Shown piece after piece: positions 7,378 through 14,281 of a DNA stretch of 38,971 bases (positions are counted from its first letter, which is position 1; each line of letters opens with the position of its first letter). The position numbers were made by a program, and so were the translations under genes. Origin of the DNA: a virus. The stretch covers positions 1 through 38,971 of IMG/VR virus record IMGVR_UViG_3300037171_000066. The stretch is one strand, 5' to 3'. The notes beneath the pieces are model-generated. The model made no database searches. It was not told the origin of the DNA and was given only the letters and a program-made list of their open reading frames with translations.

Positions 7378-8181
7378 TTATGCCTCCGCGCCGTTGCCTT
7401 CAAGGACTGCTCGTAGTTCGTCCTCGTCAACAACAACAATCTCGTCGTCAGATTCGTCTTTTACTTCGCCGCCCTCGCCTTGTAGAACGGCCCGCAACTC
7501 ATCCTCATCGACGACTATAATGTCATCATCAGATTCCCCTTTATCAGTCTCGACGACAATCGGTTCCGTGTTCTCTGTCACTACTGCGGGGACAGTAGCA
7601 ATCTCGCCCTTTGTTTCATCGGGCGACGCCGCGTTCGTGCCTGATGCCGGTGTCGCATCTCCCGCGTCGGGATTCGGCGCAGGATTGTCGCCTTGATTTG
7701 GTTTCGATCCCGGCCCGCCCGGCCCGGGTGTACCTGTCACTTGGTTCAATACCCCGTTCGTCAATTTGACGCCGGAGTTGTGTGCCGCTACTGCGTCCCT
7801 AAGATCGCCTTCGTTCGCCGCACTCAGAACGCGCCCCGCTTTCAGTTCGGCAATCGTCGCCTCGAGTCCGGCGATCTTATCCTCATATACTTTCGTTTCT
7901 TGTTCGCTCATACTTGCCTCCGTTCCGCCGAATCCTTTTTTCCATTCTAGAGGAGAAGGATCGGCGCATTTAGTCGGCGGGTCGTCCTTCTTGTGCCACG
8001 CACACATCGCCGTTTCAACTCGAGAGTGAAGCCAATTCATATCGGCCTGTGTAAAACCTGTCATCAAATTGCCTTGCGCTGCAAATTGATGCAAGCGCCG
8101 GTGATATGCTGACAGATCCGACAAACTCTCCTTGTTGATTGCGGTTTGTAAATCACTCTTGTCAGTGTCCGTGATTGTCAT
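7378..8181 (-). CDS. acidic scaffold protein with nested internal start
   Basis: 267 residues, start overlapping the protease stop by ATGA. Residues 1-90 form a small helical part with Cys and His. From M91 (position 7911) the chain reads as a coiled coil (YEDKIAGLEATIAELKAG), then a Pro/Gly/Asn linker, then a very acidic end with a duplicated segment (SDDDIIVVDEDELRAVL and SDDEIVVVDEDELRAVL). M91 has its own strong ribosome site (CGGAGGCAAGT), so a 177-residue short form is probably made too. The position between protease and capsid and the acidic coiled-coil nature support a scaffold role. Confidence 0.75.
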   Translation of the reverse strand: MTITDTDKSDLQTAINKESLSDLSAYHRRLHQFAAQGNLMTGFTQADMNWLHSRVETAMCAWHKKDDPPTKCADPSPLEWKKGFGGTEASMSEQETKVYEDKIAGLEATIAELKAGRVLSAANEGDLRDAVAAHNSGVKLTNGVLNQVTGTPGPGGPGSKPNQGDNPAPNPDAGDATPASGTNAASPDETKGEIATVPAVVTENTEPIVVETDKGESDDDIIVVDEDELRAVLQGEGGEVKDESDDEIVVVDEDELRAVLEGNGAEA

Positions 8182-8921
8182 GTCTTTGCCTCCTCACGTT
8201 CCCGAATCCGCTCCGTGATCTCGGTGATGTGAGCGCACTTCGATTCCTTGAGGGGGCAATCATCGCCCGTACAGAACTTGATTGCTTCCGGTGTCCACGC
8301 CTTGAGCATTGACTTGGCTTCGTCATAACCGAACGACTTTGACCTGTCAATCAATGCTTGCGGGTTCGCAGGTACCGGAACTGCGGAGAACTCTAATAGA
8401 TCCCACTTTGTAAACCTTGTTCCGTCGTTAAATGCGATAATGGCGCTCTTGCCTTCGTCCTTTTCCTCGATGTCCTCCCATTCCATAGGATCAAAGCCTA
8501 TTGAGACGGCATTGAGGAATCCTGTCAGATACATTCGACGAATCATTGACCCGCGAATGCCTGCATAAGATTCGTGGTAATTGGTATCAGGTTGGAATAC
8601 GACCTTTGCCTGTATCGCGTTCTGTTCAACTGTTGCGCCGTCCTTGATTGCCTTGATCTTGGTCGCTACCAGCGATACAGATTTGCCGACAGGCATCTCG
8701 TCGTAGTTGTGCGCCCATTGCATCACCGGGTTTGTGGTGAAGTTCTCGACCATAACTCCGGCAGGATCAACGATGTCACGATCCCTGTCGCGGACGTCCG
8801 TTGTTATAGTGAACGTGATCGGCCCGTTCTCGTCGTTAATATCGCCGAGTGGTTTAACGTCGTCGATCTTGTAGATCTTGTAGATCTTTTTGCCGTGTTT
8901 AACATCCTTTGCGAGTGTCAT
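8178..8921 (-). CDS. HK97-type prohead protease (peptidase family U35)
   Basis: 247 residues. The N-terminal half has the U35 pattern: strand ITFTITTDVRDRDRDIVDPAG, then NPVMQWAHNYDEMPVGK with the catalytic His, then LNAVSIGFDP with the likely Ser, and LLEFSAVPVPANPQAL closing the domain. The end is a helical tail with CTGDDCPLKESKC that may bind zinc. It cleaves scaffold and capsid delta domain during maturation. The start at 8921 has AGGTGATTGA upstream. It overlaps the scaffold by ATGA, giving the order protease-scaffold-capsid. Confidence 0.93.
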   Translation of the reverse strand: MTLAKDVKHGKKIYKIYKIDDVKPLGDINDENGPITFTITTDVRDRDRDIVDPAGVMVENFTTNPVMQWAHNYDEMPVGKSVSLVATKIKAIKDGATVEQNAIQAKVVFQPDTNYHESYAGIRGSMIRRMYLTGFLNAVSIGFDPMEWEDIEEKDEGKSAIIAFNDGTRFTKWDLLEFSAVPVPANPQALIDRSKSFGYDEAKSMLKAWTPEAIKFCTGDDCPLKESKCAHITEITERIREREEAKT

Positions 8922-8929
8922 TCAATCAC

Positions 8930-9325
8930 CTACTCAACACAACTCGATCGTGCCGCAAGCATCAGTGCGGCGAGTTGCCGTATGTTCGGGTTATAATGCC
9001 AGCACTCGGGATCGCAACCATGAGCAAACCTGTGGTGTTCAAAATGATGCAGCATTATGAAGTTCGCCAAGATGAAGTCATAGTCGTTCTGTTGTGCCGT
9101 TGTGAGTTTGTGGTACGGTAGAACATCGTGTGCCTCGAGTTGACACTGATCTCCGGTTGCGCCGTCCAACTTGGCATCAGGAACATTAAGCGAACCTTCC
9201 TTTGACCCGCACATCTCGCAAGTATCGTGTGCATTATGGAAGTCGGCTGCCGCCTGTGTCCACGCCACGGTTCTCGGTTGGCTACCTATCCCTTTGAACT
9301 GCTTGCGACGTGATAAGAAACTCAT
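8930..9325 (-). CDS. HNH-type nuclease-like protein
   Basis: 131 residues from the ATG at 9325 (ATGA overlap with the membrane peptide upstream, GAGG nearby). A CEMCG zinc pair is followed by LEAHDVLPYHKL, the His-containing HNH strand, and NFIMLHHFEHHRFAHG, which corresponds to the usual L-C-x-x-C-H-x-x-H segment but with His in place of both Cys. HNH proteins encoded near portal and terminase help packaging in HK97-like phages. A role in genome packaging or cleavage is inferred. The altered zinc ligands leave activity uncertain. Confidence 0.75.
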   Translation of the reverse strand: MSFLSRRKQFKGIGSQPRTVAWTQAAADFHNAHDTCEMCGSKEGSLNVPDAKLDGATGDQCQLEAHDVLPYHKLTTAQQNDYDFILANFIMLHHFEHHRFAHGCDPECWHYNPNIRQLAALMLAARSSCVE

Positions 9326-9420
9326 CCCGGGAACCTCGCATAAAGAACAGCGGCGATATACACGCCGATTATGATTGCTACTATCTCGGTCAAGAATATA
9401 GTTGCCCAATCGCGGATCAT
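9322..9420 (-). CDS. 32-residue single-span membrane peptide
   Basis: The ATG at 9420 follows an excellent ribosome site (AAAGGAGGATTCACAC). The peptide has one hydrophobic helix (TEIVAIIIGVYIAAVLY) with a short charged start (MIRDW) and ends RFPG. It overlaps the HNH gene by ATGA. Peptides of this size with one span can be holin-, spanin- or toxin-like; nothing here decides which. Confidence 0.65.
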   Translation of the reverse strand: MIRDWATIFLTEIVAIIIGVYIAAVLYARFPG

Positions 9421-9434
9421 GTGTGAATCCTCCT

Positions 9435-9704
9435 TTAGATAATCCCGGTCTTTTTCCGCTTCTCTAAGTCCGCATCCTCGGTCGACTTTGCCACTTCCTT
9501 GGCTTTCTTTTGATCGAGTCGGATCTTTAAGAACTCGTCAGAGTTGAGAAGTAGATGCTCCGCCTCCGTGATACACGTAGGACAGAGCCATTCTCGTTTC
9601 TTTGCGCCGCCAATGAGCCGCAGTTTGCGACTATGTTCACCACAGATGTCGCAGTGTTGCGGGACGCGAATCTCGATCCACTCTGTTAGAATATCTTTGT
9701 TCAT
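9435..9704 (-). CDS. zinc-binding small protein (CxxC pairs)
   Basis: 89 residues. CDICGEHSRKLRLIG and WLCPTCITEAE give two CxxC pairs about 24 residues apart, a treble-clef or zinc-ribbon pattern, followed by a charged helix with many Lys and Glu. It overlaps its upstream neighbour as TAATG. Such proteins in archaeal viruses are usually presumed nucleic-acid or protein binders. Function unknown. Confidence 0.7.
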   Translation of the reverse strand: MNKDILTEWIEIRVPQHCDICGEHSRKLRLIGGAKKREWLCPTCITEAEHLLLNSDEFLKIRLDQKKAKEVAKSTEDADLEKRKKTGII

Positions 9705-9898
9705 TACCTATCGCCTCCTCGCATCGTCATTTGTAAATCATCAAGAAGTTGACGTTTCTCTGCCGGTGTTAGGTCTTTGATTAGATCTTTGAGTGTGACG
9801 GTTGTGACGGTTCCAGTGTTGTATATACATTCAAACTCGCCATTGCCATTATAACCACAATCATGCAACTTTCGCCCGTTGATCTCGCTGTTCATCAT
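9704..9898 (-). CDS. small hypothetical protein
   Basis: 64 residues starting MMNSEINGRKLHDCGYNGNG. It has a beta part (FECIYNTGTVTTVTLKDL) followed by two helices (IKDLTPAEKRQLLDDLQM). The start has no clear ribosome site, so it may be read by coupling or be weakly expressed. The end contains GAGGAGG, the ribosome site of the next gene. Function not recognised. Confidence 0.6.
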   Translation of the reverse strand: MMNSEINGRKLHDCGYNGNGEFECIYNTGTVTTVTLKDLIKDLTPAEKRQLLDDLQMTMRGGDR

Positions 9899-9949
9899 CT
9901 TTACATCGTCATCGGAGACCGCAACTTTGTGATGTTTTGTTTGCAGGAT

Positions 9950-10027
9950 CTATCGCCACCGTTTAGTTATATCGTCGTCTTTGTTTTTGCAATACTTCAG
10001 CACATCTTCAACTTCGATCTTTGCCAT
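9950..10027 (-). CDS. 25-residue mini-ORF
   Basis: ATG at 10027 behind AAGGTGAGCGA, a strong ribosome site that overlaps the stop of the previous gene. The peptide (MAKIEVEDVLKYCKNKDDDI followed by TKRWR) would form a short amphipathic helix. The close packing and good ribosome site argue that it is translated. Function unknown. Confidence 0.5.
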   Translation of the reverse strand: MAKIEVEDVLKYCKNKDDDITKRWR

Positions 10028-10037
10028 TCGCTCACCT

Positions 10038-10205
10038 TCATACCGTGCCGAATGCTCCGCCGTGGTTCTTGATCTTGACCCCAATTGCGAGCAATTCCAT
10101 CACCGCTTGATCTAAGGTCACGGTGACGTTGTCTTGTGCCAATCGTTCGGCTATGTATGCCGTCATTGCGGTATCTGTCGTCCCTGCAACTGTCCATGAA
10201 ACCAT
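10038..10205 (-). CDS. small RHH-like or helical protein
   Basis: 55 residues with a perfect AGGAGG site upstream of the ATG at 10205, directly after the portal stop. The sequence AYIAERLAQDNVTVTLDQAV and then MELLAIGVKIK gives one strand and two helices, as in ribbon-helix-helix DNA-binding proteins, though the order is not the classical one. It could also be a small head-assembly chaperone. Too short for a certain assignment. Confidence 0.65.
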   Translation of the reverse strand: MVSWTVAGTTDTAMTAYIAERLAQDNVTVTLDQAVMELLAIGVKIKNHGGAFGTV

Positions 10206-10217
10206 CTTATAAACCTC

Positions 10218-11708
10218 CTAATTGTAGCGCCGTCTTTGTCGCAACGTCACGACGTAACCCCGGCCCGTACGAACCTTTCGTCCGCCTTTTCTGCGTTTGT
10301 TTTGTTGTGAGGACATTGAAGCAGCTTCGGGCATGAGAACGTTGGGTTCATTCGAGCCGGGTACATCGGTGACTGCGGGATTCTCGGACGTATCTTGTCC
10401 GGTCGGATCAGGCAACGGTTCTGTCGTTGGTTGTGTTGGTTCCGTCGCCTCGGGTGTAAGTGGGTTAAGATCGATGTTCATCGCCAACGGGAACCGTTGA
10501 CCCATCTCGTCAGGTAAAGGTTCCTCATCTGCCGCCGCTCGAACTTCATCGATCAGGAATGCGTACGGTGCGGCGGTCATCACGGCGAGTTTGTAGTCTT
10601 TATCCTCTTGAATCGGCGAGACGAAGTCGATCTCAATAAGTCCGGTATCATCGAACTTAGGAACGAGTTGCTTTTGGAATGCCTCGCGCATTTGGTTTAA
10701 GATTGGTGTTAATGTGTATCGTGAGAAGAACAGATCAGCGGCCTCGATCGTCGCCCGGTTACTGTTACTCAATATGCCGATGATCTCAGGCGGTATACCG
10801 AACACTTGGATGATCGTGTCACGTTCATATTGCCGCAACGGGATGAACTGCATCGCTTGGAAGTCCTGTTGAAACGTGGTGACTTCGACCGCTTCACTCA
10901 TGAAGTGCGGTTTAAATGCGTTCCAAAAACCTGATTGTTTCTCGATCCAATCCTCCTCGATCTTCTTTGTCTTTTCCGGGTTCAATCCTTTGCCGGTGAT
11001 TAAGATGTCAGGTCGTGCTTGCTTCTCAAAGAATGCGCGGACAGTCTTTGCCGCTTCATCATCCGTTGATAGTTCATCGTCGAGAGATTGAGCAACGCCT
11101 GATCCGCGAGAATAAGGAACGACAGGATCAGGATCGATCATCCAAAAGACTTCCTCCATTGGGATCGGGAACTGACCTGTTGGGAGTGAGATCATAAAGG
11201 CAGGTTCGGCAGGTGTTGGCAATTTGGTGATCGCATTCGGAGTGATCGGCCATATCTGCATTCCTTCGGGAGTTGAATCCCAAACGCCGAATGCTTCGCC
11301 AGTTGTCCGCAAGTGAACCGACCACAGGAACATAACCGTTTGCCAACTGAAAAACGGATTCGGTTTCGATAAGAAGATCTCGATCGGATGTTTATCGCCT
11401 TCGAGTATGTCCTCGAGAGGAACCATTTGCTCCGTCTCAGGATCTTCGGTCAATCCCAACCATTCGACGCCGCTGATTGAGTGTGAGATCTTGCCGACTG
11501 CGGCACGATACCACGGTAAGGTGTTATAAGCGTTGAGAAATTGCGGAATGCCGCGCTTGACGCCGGTCGATTGTCGTGCGGCCCCAAGATACTGTGTGAT
11601 AAAAGAGTTTGCCGTTGATCCACCTGTCACACTTGCGCCAACAGGTGTCGGTTGTCTTGTGACTGCCTTGCGAACTCGGGTTAATAATCCTTCGCTTGTC
11701 GTAGGCAC
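10218..11708 (-). CDS. portal protein (HK97/SPP1-type)
   Basis: 496 residues from a GTG at 11708. Recognisable portal segments are ANSFITQYLGAARQS, the wing (IEIFLSKPNPFFSWQTVMFL), GSGVAQSLDDELSTDDEAAK, the stem and crown region with QQDFQAMQFIPLRQYERDTI, then IIQVFGIPPEIIGILSNSNR and SRYTLTPILNQMREAF. It forms the dodecameric ring through which DNA is packed and to which the tail joins. The C-terminus is Pro/Glu-rich, then strongly basic (QQNKRRKGGRKVRTGRG). There is no ribosome site; a TATA-like box sits 27 bp upstream, so the transcript is probably leaderless. Confidence 0.95.
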   Translation of the reverse strand: MPTTSEGLLTRVRKAVTRQPTPVGASVTGGSTANSFITQYLGAARQSTGVKRGIPQFLNAYNTLPWYRAAVGKISHSISGVEWLGLTEDPETEQMVPLEDILEGDKHPIEIFLSKPNPFFSWQTVMFLWSVHLRTTGEAFGVWDSTPEGMQIWPITPNAITKLPTPAEPAFMISLPTGQFPIPMEEVFWMIDPDPVVPYSRGSGVAQSLDDELSTDDEAAKTVRAFFEKQARPDILITGKGLNPEKTKKIEEDWIEKQSGFWNAFKPHFMSEAVEVTTFQQDFQAMQFIPLRQYERDTIIQVFGIPPEIIGILSNSNRATIEAADLFFSRYTLTPILNQMREAFQKQLVPKFDDTGLIEIDFVSPIQEDKDYKLAVMTAAPYAFLIDEVRAAADEEPLPDEMGQRFPLAMNIDLNPLTPEATEPTQPTTEPLPDPTGQDTSENPAVTDVPGSNEPNVLMPEAASMSSQQNKRRKGGRKVRTGRGYVVTLRQRRRYN

Positions 11709-11951
11709 GGTTCAAATAAGGATCGCATCGCAAATAAAGGATATTAAATCTATTACAAAGGACTTTATCAAAAAGTATAGAGATTCAAGATTAGGGAGGA
11801 GAACGAAAGCATGTGCCGTATCCGGGGCCATACGTCCCGGACAAGCAACTCGCAGATTTAAGGAGGTGAAAAAAGGACTTAACTCTTTTATATGCTTCCG
11901 TTCTACGAGTCGAGTAATGCCACTAAACCGACTCGCGTTATATAGTTGACT
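11709..11951 (-). other. structured intergenic region upstream of the portal
   Basis: Holds no gene I can support. It contains a second TATA-like stretch (ATATAAAAG, 11887-11895), the inverted repeat CGAGTCG/CGACTCG (11906-11912 with 11929-11935), a GC-rich hairpin TCCGGG/CCCGGA (11821-11841) that competes with CGTAT/ATACG around it, and TCACCTCCTTA (near 11870), which is complementary to Shine-Dalgarno sites. The minus frame stays open from the stop at 11952 to near 11714 but has no credible start. Likely promoter and leader for the head operon, or a small RNA. Confidence 0.45.
11728..11741 (-). promoter_or_regulatory. archaeal-type promoter of the portal/head operon
   Basis: Minus strand TCCTTTATTTGCGA; the A/T core is centred about 27 bp before the GTG start at 11708. 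The same 14 bases occur at 18370-18383, in the only other large regulatory gap of the small-gene region. The spacing and lack of a ribosome site fit a leaderless transcript. A 14-base match alone could arise by chance in the whole window, but both copies are in intergenic promoter positions. Confidence 0.55.
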
Positions 11952-12083
11952 TCACTCTTTATCTTTGTTTGCTTCTGATTCGATAATGCACTTACATCGT
12001 TTGCATATCGCATCTTGTGTCGTCATCTTCACGCCGCATCTTGCACAACGTGGCAAGTCAATCGAGTTCATCTTCTCATTCAT
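11952..12083 (-). CDS. 43-residue zinc-ribbon mini-protein
   Basis: ATG at 12083 behind AGAGGATTAG, overlapping the upstream stop. The peptide has CARCG and CKRCKC pairs 12 residues apart, a compact zinc ribbon, then an acidic end. It is the last gene of the operon that starts at 13379. Such zinc ribbons often bind DNA or RNA polymerase. Function is inferred only at this level. Confidence 0.65.
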   Translation of the reverse strand: MNEKMNSIDLPRCARCGVKMTTQDAICKRCKCIIESEANKDKE

Positions 12084-12231
12084 CTAATCCTCTGATCTGA
12101 ATCATACCAACTTTACAATTCGCACAGTTGTTCTCACAACTGCAAAGACGTTCGCCTTTGACAACCGTTAAGAACTGGCAACCTTTGACGAGTTCATAAA
12201 CATACGGAGAGTTGCATCTTCTGTTCGTCAT
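12076..12231 (-). CDS. 51-residue Cys-rich mini-protein
   Basis: ATG at 12231, one base after the stop of the previous gene; a longer version of the frame would overlap that gene deeply and lacks a ribosome site. CNSP, then KGCQF, then LCSCENNCANCKVG gives seven Cys in 51 residues, enough for a zinc knuckle or Fe-S site. The end IQIRGLDE is a strand. Unknown family. Confidence 0.55.
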   Translation of the reverse strand: MTNRRCNSPYVYELVKGCQFLTVVKGERLCSCENNCANCKVGMIQIRGLDE

Positions 12232-12232
12232 G

Positions 12233-12502
12233 TTAATGGTGAATCCAATGTCCGCGAGTTGCGGTTCGTGTCTTTCGTTCTGTCGCACAGTCAGGACAAT
12301 AGATCGGCGGTCGTCCGTTGGTCTTGATGATCTTGCCGTTCTTGTTTCTGACTCGGAACTCATGTTCGAACTGTTTGCCACACGGACACTCGATCGTCGC
12401 GGTCATTGGTTTGTATGTCATCTCAATTGATTCAACGAAACTATACATCGTCGGCCCTAAGACCGCGAACAGTGTGTCTTTATCCTGTTCGGTTAATGTC
12501 AC
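12233..12502 (-). CDS. zinc-finger small protein
   Basis: 89 residues from a GTG at 12502 (GTGA overlap with the preceding gene). An N-terminal helix precedes ATIECPCGKQFEHEFRVRNK and PIYCPDCATERKTRT, which together form a four-Cys zinc ribbon. The end is His-rich (RGHWIHH). Probably a nucleic-acid or protein-binding regulator. Confidence 0.7.
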   Translation of the reverse strand: MTLTEQDKDTLFAVLGPTMYSFVESIEMTYKPMTATIECPCGKQFEHEFRVRNKNGKIIKTNGRPPIYCPDCATERKTRTATRGHWIHH

Positions 12503-12603
12503 GATCTTAACCTGCGTTCGATTCGCAAGAACGTCATGATAAAGATCGCAACCTCCATAAAGATCACGACCTTCGTATCAAATACAATCTGTTTAAGTCT
12601 CAT
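12499..12603 (-). CDS. 34-residue membrane peptide
   Basis: Starts at 12603, overlapping the stop of the RHH-like gene as ATGA. The centre VVIFMEVAIFIMTFL is a single membrane span flanked by charged residues (MRLKQ before, RIERRLRS after), which predicts the C-terminus inside. Coupled translation with both neighbours supports it as a real gene. Function unknown. Confidence 0.55.
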   Translation of the reverse strand: MRLKQIVFDTKVVIFMEVAIFIMTFLRIERRLRS

Positions 12604-12776
12604 TCGCCGATCACCTTTTGCCCTTTGAATGTGGCGTATGTCATCGTGATTCTCTCGAGCATCTCGACTCGAGTAATGCCACGTTCATCGGCCCACTTCA
12701 TTATCAGATCACCATACGGATCTTTCTTAATCGTGAGATGCACATAGTTGAGTCTACTCGGTGAGTTCGCGCCCAT
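12600..12776 (-). CDS. 58-residue RHH-like protein
   Basis: ATG at 12776 with AGAGG upstream, overlapping the previous gene by 23 bases. LNYVHLTIKKDPYGDLIMKW looks like the ribbon and first helix, and ERGITRVEMLERITMTYATF like the turn and second helix of a ribbon-helix-helix protein. Such dimers bind operators, so this may be a repressor of the operon or of host genes. Confidence 0.6.
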   Translation of the reverse strand: MGANSPSRLNYVHLTIKKDPYGDLIMKWADERGITRVEMLERITMTYATFKGQKVIGE

Positions 12777-13149
12777 CGTTTGCCTCTTGATCTAAATGTA
12801 TTGACTCATCGAGCAAAATGCCGTGCTTGACTAAGAACGCATACGGATAGACTGCCGATGCTCCGATTGTGTTTTGCATCGTGACAGGATTCGGGATAGA
12901 TGCCGCGAGACTGTATCGCCACATTCCTTTAGGATCCTCCTTGTTGATCGGTTCTGATTCGATCGGACTTAACTTCAATGTGTTGAAGTCAATGTCTTTC
13001 TGTTTACAGAACAACCAAAGTTGTCGTCGTAGATCTTTCTCGATGAAGTTCAACTCTTTATCCTTGACCTCGCTGTCGTAGGTGACAACGGATCTCGGAT
13101 CGATCTCAACGTCTTTCTCCATCGCTTGTCGTTTAGATAATAGATTCAT
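12754..13149 (-). CDS. hypothetical protein
   Basis: 131 residues, ATG at 13149 with AAAGGAGGACTAA in front and coupled to the upstream gene. The N-terminal half is charged and helical (DKELNFIEKDLRRQLWLFCK); the second half has a compact region (MWRYSLAASIPNPVTMQNTI and YPYAFLVKHGILLDE). No known motif. It lies among small regulatory-type genes and may be another regulator. Confidence 0.65.
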   Translation of the reverse strand: MNLLSKRQAMEKDVEIDPRSVVTYDSEVKDKELNFIEKDLRRQLWLFCKQKDIDFNTLKLSPIESEPINKEDPKGMWRYSLAASIPNPVTMQNTIGASAVYPYAFLVKHGILLDESIHLDQEANDGRELTE

Positions 13150-13344
13150 TTAGTCCTCCTTTGAATAATCCCTTGCCTTGATCTTGATCGCTCCGGGTCG
13201 ATCTTTGCTCACCTCTGTATCTCGTCCATCAGATAGATATTCAATATCACCTCGATCAATCGCTTTCTTAAACTCGGATGATACGATATTCCCGAACGCT
13301 TTATTGAGCCACTCGATCGCATCATCGTACTTTAAGTATCTCAT
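13150..13344 (-). CDS. small HTH/excisionase-like protein
   Basis: 64 residues, ATG at 13344 with AAGAGGCAACC upstream. YDDAIEWLNKAFGNIVSSEF then KKAIDRGDIEYLSDG resembles the helix-turn-helix plus wing of MerR/excisionase-like domains, ending in a basic strand (AIKIKARDY). It would be a DNA-binding regulator, first large gene of its cluster. A 12-codon leader overlaps its start. Confidence 0.6.
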   Translation of the reverse strand: MRYLKYDDAIEWLNKAFGNIVSSEFKKAIDRGDIEYLSDGRDTEVSKDRPGAIKIKARDYSKED

Positions 13345-13379
13345 GGTTGCCTCTTGTCAACTAAAGTATAATTGCTCAT
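13341..13379 (-). CDS. 12-codon leader peptide
   Basis: ATG at 13379 with AAAGGTGATT in front encodes MSNYTLVDKRQP, and its stop overlaps the next start as ATGA. A tiny coupled reading frame before the first regulator of an operon may set its translation level. The remaining 13380-13449 holds A/T-rich sequence with no other gene I can support. Confidence 0.35.
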   Translation of the reverse strand: MSNYTLVDKRQP

Positions 13380-13449
13380 AATCACCTTTGCTTTAAATCA
13401 TCTCATTATTCGTTGTTAACATGTCGGGGGTTTTATTATTCCTAGGTTC

Positions 13450-13809
13450 TTAGAGTTCTACAAATTGTCGTCCGTCCCATCGGTATATGTTGTTCTCAAA
13501 CATATCGGGGCCGAGATCGTAGATCCTGCGAACCCATTTAATCAAGATCCTGCGATAATCATAGTCAGTATCGCGGTTGTCTACGGGGAACGCATTAAGG
13601 AATGATCCATGCGGCAAGTGACAACGATCGGTGACTTCAGTAACCGTAATATTATTGTTGATAAAATAGGCGAGACATCTCGATATAAGGATGCTCTCAC
13701 CGAGTTTAACTCCCTGCAATCTGTGTATCCGATGCAGCATTTTAGGAATTCTATATAATGGTTTTAGAGTGTTGAGTGGGTACATCTCTTCGTTGATTGG
13801 TTTTATCAT
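13450..13809 (-). CDS. hypothetical protein
   Basis: 119 residues, ATG at 13809 overlapping the upstream stop as ATGA, with AGGAGGTATTACG as ribosome site. Mixed helix and strand, with a basic middle (LYRIPKMLHRIHRLQGVKLG) and a C-terminal YDYRRILIKWVRRIYDLG helix. The pattern HLPHGSFLNAFP near residue 64 may be a turn of a DNA-binding domain. No family recognised. Confidence 0.65.
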   Translation of the reverse strand: MIKPINEEMYPLNTLKPLYRIPKMLHRIHRLQGVKLGESILISRCLAYFINNNITVTEVTDRCHLPHGSFLNAFPVDNRDTDYDYRRILIKWVRRIYDLGPDMFENNIYRWDGRQFVEL

Positions 13810-14279
13810 CGTAATACCTCCTTTCTTGGTGCGGGATTATCCCAACCTTCGTCGTGCGTGAGTCGATCGCCGAGCATCTCCTCAAGGTTTGACATCGTTA
13901 TGTCAATATCATTTGAATTCGCGGGACTTGCTCTGTGTGCGTGAAACTGTGTAAGATAAAACGCATAAGCGCCCTCGCGTTGTTTGTCGGTTGCGTAGTT
14001 GCCGTCTCTTGAATCGTCAATAATCTGGCCGCGCGCGTCTCTGATTGGTTTGTTTGAGTCCCAAAAAGACGGCGGCGGCGATATACTTGGCTTTGTGCGT
14101 CCTGTCGGCGGCTTTGATTCGTGTGCTCTTGCCCATGCTTGCCACTTGTGGTCTTGGAAAAAAAGATCGGACGGCTTTGAATAGTGCCGTCCGTAAACTA
14201 TTCTCTTTAAGAGTTTCTCGATCGTGGCAAGTTCTGAGAAAGGTCGCCAATTCAATATCGAGAAATCGGGATTGAGCAT
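13806..14279 (-). CDS. hypothetical protein
   Basis: 157 residues from the ATG at 14279, placed just after the peptidase stop; an upstream extension in this frame would overlap the peptidase by 200 bases and has poor composition. It has aromatic and basic stretches (RIVYGRHYSKPSDLFFQDHK), a Pro-rich middle (TKPSISPPPSFWDSNKP) and an acidic C-terminus. No known domain. It may work with the peptidase because the two are coupled. Confidence 0.6.
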   Translation of the reverse strand: MLNPDFSILNWRPFSELATIEKLLKRIVYGRHYSKPSDLFFQDHKWQAWARAHESKPPTGRTKPSISPPPSFWDSNKPIRDARGQIIDDSRDGNYATDKQREGAYAFYLTQFHAHRASPANSNDIDITMSNLEEMLGDRLTHDEGWDNPAPRKEVLR

Positions 14280-14281
14280 GT

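Noticed and set aside
7400-7560. Possible repeat array or CRISPR in the scaffold gene
   Set aside because: It is an in-frame duplicated coding segment with only two copies and no spacers.
8574-8996. Plus-strand frame of 140 codons opposite the prohead protease
   Set aside because: Antisense of a firm gene without ribosome site or domain.
11797-11949. Plus-strand frames with good ribosome sites (GGGAGGAG, AAGGAGGTGA) before the portal
   Set aside because: The frames are only 16-27 codons, not protein-like, and all other genes are on the minus strand; the motifs are better explained as complements in minus-strand RNA.
12669-12682. TCGAGTAATGCCAC repeated at 11910-11923
   Set aside because: One copy is in coding sequence; a 14-base match within 39 kb is expected by chance.
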